Shown here: one piece after another, positions 44,762 through 52,194 of the stretch
How positions within the stretch are numbered: position 1 is the stretch's first letter
How the letters are laid out: the number at the start of each line of letters is the position of its first letter
NCBI GenBank assembly: GCA_009664345.1
Contig: CP043547.1
Location: 5,298,709 to 5,362,708, forward strand
DNA: 64,000 bases
Reading direction: 5' to 3'
DNA from: Planctomycetales bacterium 10988
GTDB taxonomy: Bacteria > Planctomycetota > Planctomycetia > Pirellulales > Pb10988
Position numbers and translations under genes: made by a program
The notes under the pieces: generated by a model
Seen by the model: only the letters and a program-made list of their open reading frames with translations
Databases searched by the model: none
Told to the model about the DNA's origin: nothing

Positions 44762-46840
44762 ATGGGCCTGCTTCCCCAACCCCTGCAACAGTGGGTTCAC
44801 ACCTGGAGAGAACAAAAAAGCCGCCTCAAGCGGCTAGGCGAGTCCCGTCGGATGGACCGCATGAGCTATGTTTCCTTGGAATCCTTGGAAAATCGGCTCT
44901 GTCTTTCGGTCGAGCCACTGATGACATTTACCGGAAACATCGGAGTTTCTACCGATGCCCTTGGCACCACCGATCAAGGGATTCTGCAGGCGGAAATTCC
45001 TGCCGGTAGCACCATTGAAGCTGCTTATCTCCATGTAGGAAATGTCGGTGTTTGGGGAGCTCCTCATACACAGGTGAGCTTTGATGGGGAACTCGTCGAT
45101 TTGATCGACATTGCCCATGTTGATCCTGCCGGGATGGTGCAGTTTTCCGTTGGTCGTGCGGATGTGACTGATATTGTTTCCGATCATGTCGGCACCAGCG
45201 GGGGTATTTTTGACTTTGTCGTGGATGAAACAGCCACCGGCGATCCGCTGCTGATTGAAGGAACCTCGCTGACGGTTGTTTACTCCAATGCTGGGCTTCC
45301 CGAGCAAACCGTGATTGTGATGGATGGAGGTCTGACTTCCACTAGCTCGACGAATGTCTATCTCGGTCAATCGGTTGATACCTCGGATACCGATTTTGTG
45401 GCGGAACTCCGGCTGGGGATTCAATACGGCTACAATGGTGGCGGCTATCAATACAGTGTCGTCGATGTCAACGGTCAGCGTCTGACTAGCTCCGCCGGGG
45501 ATTATGACGATGGCAACAACATGGGAGAAAACGGAACCCTCATCACCTTGGGAGGGATCGGAGACAGCACGGCCAATCCGATGAATCCGTATGACACAAC
45601 TTCTCCCGATGATGAACTTTACGACTTGACGCCCTTCTTGAGTCATGGCGATACCGTCATTCAAGTCGATACCGATAATCCTTCTCGGGATGATTCTCTC
45701 TTCTTGATGGTCTTTACGATCTCCGGGACGGCCAGCCTCGATCCGATTCCCGTCGAAGACCCACCTCTTGACGATCCGGTCGACGAAGATCCGATGGACG
45801 AAGACCCCATGGACGAGGATCCTGTCGAAGAAGACCCGACGGAAGAAGATCCGGTGGTCGAGGACCCCGTCGAAGACGACCCGGTTATTGAAGACCCGGT
45901 TATTGAAGACCCCATCGAGGAAGAGCCAGTCGTTGAGGACCCGATTCTTGAAGAAGAACCGGTTGAGGATGAACCTCCGGTTGTCGAAGAAGAGGAAGAG
46001 ACTCCGGTTGTGGAAACTCCTCCCGTCTTCGAAGAACCTCCTCAAGAGGAGAATGTCGTCGATCCGGTCGATGAACCGATTGAGCAAATCGAACTTTATG
46101 GGGAATATTTCTACGACGAAGGGTTTCCCTTCCAAGAAACCCCAGGGACTTCGAGCACGCTCGTCACGATCGAGTCCGGCACTCCCAGAATGGATTACTT
46201 CGTGGAGGAGCCGATCAACGAACAGCCCGTTCTGGATGATGGACCGGGCGAACACCTGAGCAATCAAGCTCGTTGGCTGTTGACGTTGGACCAAATTAGC
46301 GGCACGGAAGGTCGAATCGTCCGTCGAGTGTTGACTTTACGCAGTGAGCAAGGTCAAGCCACCGACGGCTTACTTTCCAACCTGCCTTCTGGCTGGTATC
46401 GCGTTTCGATCTATGCCGAGGATCATATTACTTACGAATTCCACTCGGAAAATATCGACCTGCTCCCCCGAGCCCTCTTCGATCAGATTTGGAACTTCAC
46501 GGACTTGCAGGACCAACTTCGAGATATTTTTGAACTTCCGGTTGAACAAGTCGAGCGTGTTGGACCGATCATTAAACCGATCAAGATTCAACTTCCGCCG
46601 GAAGCTCCTCCAACGGGTTCGGCGGCTCAGAACGATCCGGTGAAAGCCGAAGGGGAAGACCTCTGGGAAAAGAGCGCTGCTTCTGAAAAAGAGGAAGTCA
46701 GCGATCTGGACAATGCTTGGGCCATCGGCGGCATAAGTGCGGTTGCCGGGGCGACGATCCTGCGAGAACTGGCCAAAAGCCGTTCCAAGCGGCAATGGAA
46801 AGAAGAGATCGACGAGCTGATGTCCGTCTTGAATAACTAG
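44762..46840 (+). CDS. Surface protein with LEPR-XLL-like leader and acidic Asp-Pro repeat
   Basis: A 692-residue protein. The N-terminus is basic and then carries SLESLENRLCLS (residues 38-49), which fits the planctomycete LEPR-XLL-type leader for exported giant or surface proteins. A beta-rich domain (~50-330) follows, with features of DUF3344-like domains (AAYLHVGNVG, SLTVVYSN, YDLTPFLSHGDTVIQV). Residues ~327-440 are an acidic linker built from Asp/Glu-Asp-Pro-Val-type units. A further beta domain (~460-600) and a C-terminal hydrophobic segment (AIGGISAVAGATIL) with basic residues beyond look like a membrane anchor. ATG 44762 has AAAGGA eight bases upstream. Likely a cell-surface protein; ligand unknown. 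Confidence 0.78.
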   Translation: MGLLPQPLQQWVHTWREQKSRLKRLGESRRMDRMSYVSLESLENRLCLSVEPLMTFTGNIGVSTDALGTTDQGILQAEIPAGSTIEAAYLHVGNVGVWGAPHTQVSFDGELVDLIDIAHVDPAGMVQFSVGRADVTDIVSDHVGTSGGIFDFVVDETATGDPLLIEGTSLTVVYSNAGLPEQTVIVMDGGLTSTSSTNVYLGQSVDTSDTDFVAELRLGIQYGYNGGGYQYSVVDVNGQRLTSSAGDYDDGNNMGENGTLITLGGIGDSTANPMNPYDTTSPDDELYDLTPFLSHGDTVIQVDTDNPSRDDSLFLMVFTISGTASLDPIPVEDPPLDDPVDEDPMDEDPMDEDPVEEDPTEEDPVVEDPVEDDPVIEDPVIEDPIEEEPVVEDPILEEEPVEDEPPVVEEEEETPVVETPPVFEEPPQEENVVDPVDEPIEQIELYGEYFYDEGFPFQETPGTSSTLVTIESGTPRMDYFVEEPINEQPVLDDGPGEHLSNQARWLLTLDQISGTEGRIVRRVLTLRSEQGQATDGLLSNLPSGWYRVSIYAEDHITYEFHSENIDLLPRALFDQIWNFTDLQDQLRDIFELPVEQVERVGPIIKPIKIQLPPEAPPTGSAAQNDPVKAEGEDLWEKSAASEKEEVSDLDNAWAIGGISAVAGATILRELAKSRSKRQWKEEIDELMSVLNN
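45739..46083 (+). repeat. Degenerate tandem repeat coding for Asp-Pro-Val/Glu units
   Basis: Roughly twenty imperfect units of about 15-18 bases (GAAGACCCGGT-like) encode an acidic DPVxED-type linker within the surface protein. Units differ in wobble positions, so the protein pattern is conserved better than the DNA. Confidence 0.75.
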
Positions 46841-46892
46841 ACGAAACCAACAAAACACGAATCGAAAAGCAATTCAATTTCGGTTCACTACT

Positions 46893-46953
46893 CAGCCGAC
46901 GTTCAGCCTTTGTGGATGACTTTTCCCTTAGGCTCAAGTCGGCTGTTTTTTTT
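46893..46953 (+). terminator. Intrinsic terminator after the surface protein gene
   Basis: CAGCCGAC pairs exactly with GTCGGCTG, with an inner AGCCT/AGGCT stem, followed by eight T residues. It sits between two convergent genes and could serve the plus strand mainly. Confidence 0.88.
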
Positions 46954-46961
46954 GCGCGGGG

Positions 46962-47138
46962 TCAATCCGTCTCTTTCCAAGTCTCGGCCCAGTACAGCTG
47001 CTTATGCTTAAGTGCAGTATAAGAATGGACTTGCCTCTCTGCCTCAGCCCTAGTTAATCCTTTCTCCACCAAGAAAACATTGCCATTGTCATCTTGCCGA
47101 TAGACGGCCCATTCGAGTGTTTCTAGCTTTTCTTGCAT
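46962..47138 (-). CDS. 58-residue conserved-looking small protein
   Basis: A short soluble protein read directly from the sequence: MQEKLETLEWAVYRQDD at the start, NGNVFLVEKGLTRAEAER in the middle, HKQLYWAETWKETD at the end. The layout (aromatic strand with RQDDNGN, strand, helix with Glu/Ala, strand with HKQxYW) is protein-like and recalls small one-domain proteins of the SPOR-like alpha/beta type found in many bacteria; I cannot name a family with certainty. Start ATG 47138; AGGAAAGG lies 11 bases upstream, a little far. It converges on the terminator after the surface protein and is divergent from the lipoprotein gene at 47321. Confidence 0.6.
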   Translation of the reverse strand: MQEKLETLEWAVYRQDDNGNVFLVEKGLTRAEAERQVHSYTALKHKQLYWAETWKETD

Positions 47139-47320
47139 GAGATGCTTTGCCTTTCCTGAAAAATCTGTCTTGACCCAATTCCAGCTTCTTGAGACATTTC
47201 TTTCTCGCTAGGCTCATTCTATTCAGTAGGCTCGAGCCGGTGAATCTCAACAAGGTATCAATCAGGTGGGCGAGTTGCTCGCCGGTTCCAACCGAAATAC
47301 GCTTAAGGAGGATAGGTGCG

Positions 47321-48013
47321 ATGGAGCGCATCCAAAAACGAATGACCTGGCTGGCGGTCGTGACCTTGGTCAGTTGGGGAGGACTGGGAATCATTGGCTG
47401 TGGAGACGCTTCCAAAACTCCAACTCCTGAGACTCAATCCGCCGAGAAGCCCACGGAGTCCAATGAAGCGGCTTCAGACTCGATGGTCATGAAGACTCCG
47501 GTCGATGCCGTGCAAAAATTCCTCACCGCCGTCAAAGGGGGGGATAATGCCTTAGCCGATCAACTTTTGACTCCGGTCGCTCGTCAAAAAATCGAAGAGC
47601 ATAACCTCTATGTTGCCCCTCCAGGAACGCCGACGGCAAAGTTCCAAGTCGGGGAATTCGAAGTCAAAGACGATGGAGCCCAGGTCTATAGCACTTGGAC
47701 CGATGTCGATGAATATGGCGAAGAACATACCGACAAGTTGGTTTGGATTCTTCGTGATGAAGACAATATCGGCTGGCGAATCGCAGGCGTTGCTACGACC
47801 GTCATCGAAGGTCGTCCGCCGCTCATTCTCAACTTCGAAGACCCTGAAGAGATGGAATACAAGAAGCAATTGTTAGCAGAAGAAATTGCTCGATTGCAAC
47901 AAGAGGAACAACGCCAACAACAAGCCACCGAGGAAGCCGACAACTCCGGTGAGAAAGAAACACCTCCCCGCGTTGCCAGCCAACCGGATGATGGCCCGAA
48001 TGTCAGTAAATAA
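47321..48013 (+). CDS. Lipoprotein, unknown
   Basis: A 230-residue protein with a lipoprotein signal (basic start, hydrophobic stretch, LGIIGC lipid site). After a Pro/Thr/Glu-rich linker the core (about residues 55-185: PVDAVQKFLTAVKGGDNALADQLLTPVAR ... WILRDEDNIGWRIAGVA) resembles DUF4878/NTF2-like lumazine-type alpha+beta folds often found in lipoproteins. The C-terminus is a Gln/Glu-rich helix (RLQQEEQRQQQ) and a disordered tail. ATG 47321 is supported by AAGGAGGA eight bases upstream; the frame is open 44 codons further. Probably anchored to a membrane facing the periplasm; function unknown. Confidence 0.78.
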   Translation: MERIQKRMTWLAVVTLVSWGGLGIIGCGDASKTPTPETQSAEKPTESNEAASDSMVMKTPVDAVQKFLTAVKGGDNALADQLLTPVARQKIEEHNLYVAPPGTPTAKFQVGEFEVKDDGAQVYSTWTDVDEYGEEHTDKLVWILRDEDNIGWRIAGVATTVIEGRPPLILNFEDPEEMEYKKQLLAEEIARLQQEEQRQQQATEEADNSGEKETPPRVASQPDDGPNVSK

Positions 48014-48036
48014 CATTGAGTTGTTATAAAAAATTC

Positions 48037-48083
48037 AAAAAAGAAACAGGCCCGAACTATTGTTTGTGGCCTGTTTCTTTTTA
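48037..48083. terminator. Bidirectional intrinsic terminator
   Basis: AAAAAGAAACAGGCC and GGCCTGTTTCTTTTT form a long perfect stem with A- and T-rich flanks, between a plus-strand and a minus-strand gene that converge. Either strand can serve as terminator. Confidence 0.9.
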
Positions 48084-48099
48084 TTTATCAAGTGTCATG

Positions 48100-48477
48100 C
48101 TATCCGGCAGCTTCCTTTGCTCGCCGGGCATCAATAAATGACTTGATACACAAGACTATAAAAATAAGCGAAAGACCAGCTACTAGCGATTGTGAAATAA
48201 TTGCGGCTGGCCGCTCAACTTCCCCACCACTTAACAGTGTGGGCAGACTGAACACTCCTTTGATGGTGCCTAAAAAAGCCAACAGTCCAATGACCGCCGC
48301 GCCGTGCATGGCATGTTTTAAATAGGCTTCCTTTAATGCAAAGAAACCACAAACTATAGCAGGGATTCCAATGGCAGCAGGGATCAAAGCCGTTTTAGAA
48401 ACCCCTCCGGTTCCGAAGTAACCAATGACCCCGATAAGGACGAGCAACGTTCCATAAACAATCGTTACGATCGGCAT
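48100..48477 (-). CDS. Small four-helix membrane protein, unknown
   Basis: A 125-residue protein with four hydrophobic segments (about 4-22, 28-46, 57-73, 92-112) and a basic/acidic C-terminal tail (KSFIDARRAKEAAG), so both ends should face the cytoplasm. Gly and Ala in the helices (GVIGYFGTGG, AAIGIPAIVCG) recall TMEM14-like proteins, but I cannot assign the family. It is flanked by a bidirectional terminator and lies 86 bases after the Lys-rich protein gene. Confidence 0.7.
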   Translation of the reverse strand: MPIVTIVYGTLLVLIGVIGYFGTGGVSKTALIPAAIGIPAIVCGFFALKEAYLKHAMHGAAVIGLLAFLGTIKGVFSLPTLLSGGEVERPAAIISQSLVAGLSLIFIVLCIKSFIDARRAKEAAG

Positions 48478-48563
48478 GTATTTTTAGCTCCGAGTAAGCG
48501 TTGGATGACAAAATATTTTCTCTACAAAATCTGACAGTCGATTCCTGTAAATAAACAGTCAGA

Positions 48564-49424
48564 CTATTTGGATATACTGGATTCTAACTTTTTCAATTTA
48601 TCTGCAAACATTTTAACGGCAGATTCGATCAGCCTCATTCCTTTGACTTTCAAAACTTCGCGTTCTTGATTCAGCTCCTCTTCGGTAGCCCCACGGCTTT
48701 TCTTTTTTCCTTCGGTTCGAAGTAAAGATTTCCAGTCACTCTCATAAATACTAAGCTCTGAACTTAGCTTTCCTGCAGCGCTCAGTGCGGTTTTGACTTC
48801 ACCTGCTTGGTTGTCCATCACCACAGTGAGGTTTGTAAGTTGGTCAAAAGTACTGTCAAACAATGCCTCTTTAATCTGATCTTTCCTGACAGCCGCTTTT
48901 AAAGAACTTTGAAACTTTTTAAACGAAGCGTTTAAACTTTTCATGCGAGACTCAAGCTCTTTTTTATCTGCTTTGCCACCCGCTTGAGGAGTTTTGTCTT
49001 TCTTCTTGGAAGACTCTTTTTGTTCATCCAATTCCCAAGGCAAAGTCTTCGCGGATTTAATCGACTTTTCCAAAGTACTTAAAGGAGTGATTAAATTTTT
49101 CTTTAAGGCGGCTTTCGTTTCTCGATCTTTTCCCAGTCCAAGATCAAAGGCATTGAGCTTTTTTTGTAACCAAGCAACAGCCTTTGTTAAATCTTTGCGA
49201 GAGTCTGCTTCTTTATAGAGTGTATGAAACTCACGAATGGCCAACCCTAGAAAAACACCACGGCTCTCTTCCGGGATTCCGGCTTTAGAGGCGATCTTGT
49301 CCCATTTTGTCCGTTCCGGGATGAGCTTCTTTCTTTGATCGTCAAGTTTCTTCTTTTCTTTTTCCGCGGACTTGACGCGGATTTCCTCCTTCTTTTCCAA
49401 CAACTCTTCAGGGGTGATTGCCAT
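48564..49424 (-). CDS. Lys/Glu-rich helical protein, unknown
   Basis: A 286-residue soluble, strongly charged protein predicted to be almost wholly helical, with two coiled-coil-like stretches (about 5-40 and 150-185) and a Lys/Gly linker between. No signal peptide, membrane segment or known motif. ATG 49424 has AGGGAGA six bases upstream. The DNA is somewhat more A+T-rich than its neighbours, which may point to a different history. It lies 46 bases after hemQ on the same strand and may be co-transcribed, without an obvious link to haem. Confidence 0.65.
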   Translation of the reverse strand: MAITPEELLEKKEEIRVKSAEKEKKKLDDQRKKLIPERTKWDKIASKAGIPEESRGVFLGLAIREFHTLYKEADSRKDLTKAVAWLQKKLNAFDLGLGKDRETKAALKKNLITPLSTLEKSIKSAKTLPWELDEQKESSKKKDKTPQAGGKADKKELESRMKSLNASFKKFQSSLKAAVRKDQIKEALFDSTFDQLTNLTVVMDNQAGEVKTALSAAGKLSSELSIYESDWKSLLRTEGKKKSRGATEEELNQEREVLKVKGMRLIESAVKMFADKLKKLESSISK

Positions 49425-49470
49425 AAGAAGTCTCCCTAAATCGAACCAAGGTAGTAAAAGAAAATAAATA

Positions 49471-50310
49471 CTAAGTTTTTACAATCTGACAGTGAGATAA
49501 AATTTCATCGGCAGGCGTTATATAGCTGACATAAAACGGCCCGAATTCTGCATATTTTGCGCTCGCTTCATCGAAACGCATTTTATAAACAATGTTTGCT
49601 AAATATCCAGGGTTTGTTGCCCAGAGTGTTACGCCCCATTCCCAGTCATCCATTCCAAAACTGACTGTCACAAGTTGGGTGACCTTTCCGGCAAAAGTCA
49701 TTCCGGTGCGGCCATGTTCGGACATCAAGGAATCTCTGACAGAAAACGGCAGGGCATACCAGTTCGCGGCCGGATCACGCCATTTGTTCATTGGGTAGAA
49801 ACAGGTCGCTGGCCAGTCGGATAGCTTCGGCGTCAGGCGTTGTTTGTTCATTGCCTCTAAACGACGGCTGTAGCCAGAGACCTTCGTTTTGTACTCTTCG
49901 CCTTCGGGATCGAGTCCTTCTTTTTGCAGGCGTTCGCCGAATCGTTCGACAGTCGGGACATATTCCGAAACTTCCGTCAGCGAAGTAAACGAATAGCTAG
50001 GGATCAAGGCCGGACCCAAGGGGCTAGCGAGCAGCTTTTGTTGCAGAAGGTTGAGCTTGAGCGGATCGGGATCGAGGGCCATGATCCCGAAGTCGGCCTT
50101 GTGCCCCATAATGATCGAGGTTTGCAGTTGTGCCGGGGCATGCTCAGCCTGTGGATCAAGGATTTGAGTAAACGCAGCCTGGCCTTGGGCGATTTTTTCC
50201 GGCGAAAAGGACGCAATTCGGCTCCGGTCAAAGGTATAGAACCAATGTTGACAATGCCAACCTTCGGTGGGGGTGAGGGAGGTCTCGACCTCTTGCGGTT
50301 GCGGACGCAT
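49471..50310 (-). CDS. hemQ: Coproheme decarboxylase (HemQ/ChdC, chlorite dismutase family)
   Basis: A 279-residue cytoplasmic protein. The C-terminal half has the family's signature: FYPMNKWR with Tyr172 (the radical-forming Tyr), NWYALPFSVRDSLMSEHG with His199 as expected haem ligand, then SFGMDDWEWGVTLWATNP and MRFDEASAKYAEFGPFY. The enzyme removes two carboxyl groups from Fe-coproporphyrin III with peroxide, giving haem b, the last step of the coproporphyrin-dependent route. The distal residue typical of true chlorite dismutases (Arg) is not evident, favouring HemQ. Somewhat longer than Firmicute HemQ (~250). ATG 50310 is the first start in frame. Confidence 0.88.
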   Translation of the reverse strand: MRPQPQEVETSLTPTEGWHCQHWFYTFDRSRIASFSPEKIAQGQAAFTQILDPQAEHAPAQLQTSIIMGHKADFGIMALDPDPLKLNLLQQKLLASPLGPALIPSYSFTSLTEVSEYVPTVERFGERLQKEGLDPEGEEYKTKVSGYSRRLEAMNKQRLTPKLSDWPATCFYPMNKWRDPAANWYALPFSVRDSLMSEHGRTGMTFAGKVTQLVTVSFGMDDWEWGVTLWATNPGYLANIVYKMRFDEASAKYAEFGPFYVSYITPADEILSHCQIVKT

Positions 50311-50467
50311 GCTGTTGCCTTGTGGATAGAATGCAAGGAGAAGAAGCGCTCGTCGTAGCTCTTCCTAGATAAACTTCTCCCTCAAGCATAATCGATTCTA
50401 TCTTTCAGCAAATAGTGTCGGAGGAAGGAACGGGACGGATTTTCTGAAGGCCAGTCGTTTGCTGGGG

Positions 50468-51976
50468 CTAACGCATCAAGCTTTGGCGGAGATATTCGTG
50501 ATACTCTTGATCGAGCCGTTCGTAGGAAGTTCCGGTCAGTTCGACCAGGAGATGGCGGTGTTCCCGGCCTTCGTAAATCGCTTTCAGATAAGCCATCAGG
50601 GCGGGGCGATACTTTCCATTTTCATAATGCATCAAAAAATGCGTTTGCCCCGTCGCCTGGCTGTAGAGCTTGACGACGTCGGGATGCGTTTGAAACGACT
50701 GCATATTCAGCGAGGTCATCTCTTCAAAAGGCAGATAGAATCCTGGTTGCGTCACGACATGATAGCGAGCGGCTCGGACCCGATCGTGCTCAAAACCCCC
50801 GAACGTAAAGAAATCTTCGCCTTCTTCATACGATTCTAGGTAGCAAGCGATCCCTTCGAGAATCCAAAAATGATGGGGTTTGGCCGTCCAGAAGTTCCGC
50901 CGTTCTCCTTTGCTGCGGATTTTGGGATCGGTTTCACTGAAAAGCTGATGCGAGGCTTCATGAATTTGCGTGGCCCGGTCGGACCCTTCGCCTGCGAAAA
51001 AGAACGATCGCCGCTTATCGCTCATATAAAAGCCGGTCGATTGGGAAACATCACCGAAGCCACTGCCCTGGAGATACTGAATGTATTCCTCTCTCGAACT
51101 GAAGTAGACAACGCGGTGGAGAAACGGACGATAAGGGGAATGCCTTCCGGCGAATTGTAATTCCAGCTCGCGCTGCGAACTGTGAAAGGATACAAAAAGG
51201 AGCGACCATATCTTTCGATAGGTTTCGAGTCGGGCGGCAAGTTGGACGGCATTCTCCAGCGATTCATTGGAAATTACTTCGAAGTGGGCCGTTTGAACTT
51301 TATAACCTTTTTCAATATCGCTGCGTAACTTCCGAACGATGCTTTCATCCATCCATCCGCTTCGCCATGGTCGTTTGTGTGCTTCGAGTTGGCGTTTTTC
51401 AAAACTGGAGACCCAACCGAACTTTTCATCCCAGGTCTTTCGAGCGGCATACTGAGACCGGGCGAAGGGGCTGATCCATTCGTTTTGGTAGCTCACTTCT
51501 CCCAGTGCTTGCCGGGCCGCTTCGAGTCCAGGGTCCTGCCGAGCGGCTTCAAATGCCAGTTCGATCGACAAAGTCAGGGCATTTTGGCTCAAGGCTGTTT
51601 GCGAGAGTTCCATGAGTTCCAAAGCATACGCTTCCCGAAGCTCCCACCATTTTGCATGGAACTCTAATTCGGCATCCGTGGCATTCTCCGGGGGGTTCTT
51701 CACTTCGCCCGGTTGAGGAAGTTTGGGGATGCGAATCACGTCGGCGGGTGGCTCCGCGATCCAGTTTTCCAATGCCCGGCGTTCTTCGGTCAAGGAAGGG
51801 TCGTCCGCGCACCACTTGGCAAGCGCCTCGATTTCCACCTCGAACTTCTCTTGGAGGATCGTCTGCTGTTCCTTCAGGCCGGCCTCTTGGGCATCGACAG
51901 AAGTAGGAAAGAGAAAAACTCCTCCTCCGGCGAGCAGCAGCAACATCAACAAAGCAGGGATCGAGCGAAAATTCAT
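50468..51976 (-). CDS. DUF1570 domain protein, putative exported metalloprotease
   Basis: A 502-residue protein with a Sec signal peptide (MNFRSIPALLMLLLLAGGG, cut near VDAQEA). After a helical region (about 30-215) comes DUF1570 with HEASH at residues 339-343, an HExxH-type zinc motif, in QIHEASHQLFSE; a downstream Glu in ILEGIACYLESYEEG fits as third ligand of gluzincins. I infer a periplasmic or secreted peptidase-like protein; activity is untested for the family as far as I know. It lies 157 bases upstream of hemQ, same strand, and diverges from the FG-GAP gene. Confidence 0.85.
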   Translation of the reverse strand: MNFRSIPALLMLLLLAGGGVFLFPTSVDAQEAGLKEQQTILQEKFEVEIEALAKWCADDPSLTEERRALENWIAEPPADVIRIPKLPQPGEVKNPPENATDAELEFHAKWWELREAYALELMELSQTALSQNALTLSIELAFEAARQDPGLEAARQALGEVSYQNEWISPFARSQYAARKTWDEKFGWVSSFEKRQLEAHKRPWRSGWMDESIVRKLRSDIEKGYKVQTAHFEVISNESLENAVQLAARLETYRKIWSLLFVSFHSSQRELELQFAGRHSPYRPFLHRVVYFSSREEYIQYLQGSGFGDVSQSTGFYMSDKRRSFFFAGEGSDRATQIHEASHQLFSETDPKIRSKGERRNFWTAKPHHFWILEGIACYLESYEEGEDFFTFGGFEHDRVRAARYHVVTQPGFYLPFEEMTSLNMQSFQTHPDVVKLYSQATGQTHFLMHYENGKYRPALMAYLKAIYEGREHRHLLVELTGTSYERLDQEYHEYLRQSLMR

Positions 51977-52194
51977 AGCATTCCCGAGTCTTGATTTTTA
52001 AAAGAATGCCAAGTCAAAATGGCATTTCTCAACGAAACGATGGATCATGGTCGTCGAGGCGAAAACCTTCCCCCTGTTGATAACAGGCAGGAGACTACGC
52101 TACGCTGAAGGTTTCCGACAATCGGTTAGGGTCGATCGTCGATGCGTTTGTGGAATCCCTTTGTTCTGCCTGCCCTTGAGGAAGAGCACCCTCG

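Noticed and set aside
44834-46294. 486-codon minus-strand frame opposite the surface protein gene
   Set aside because: It is a by-product of the Asp/Glu-Pro repeat on the other strand, rich in Phe/Arg/Asn repeats with no independent start signal.
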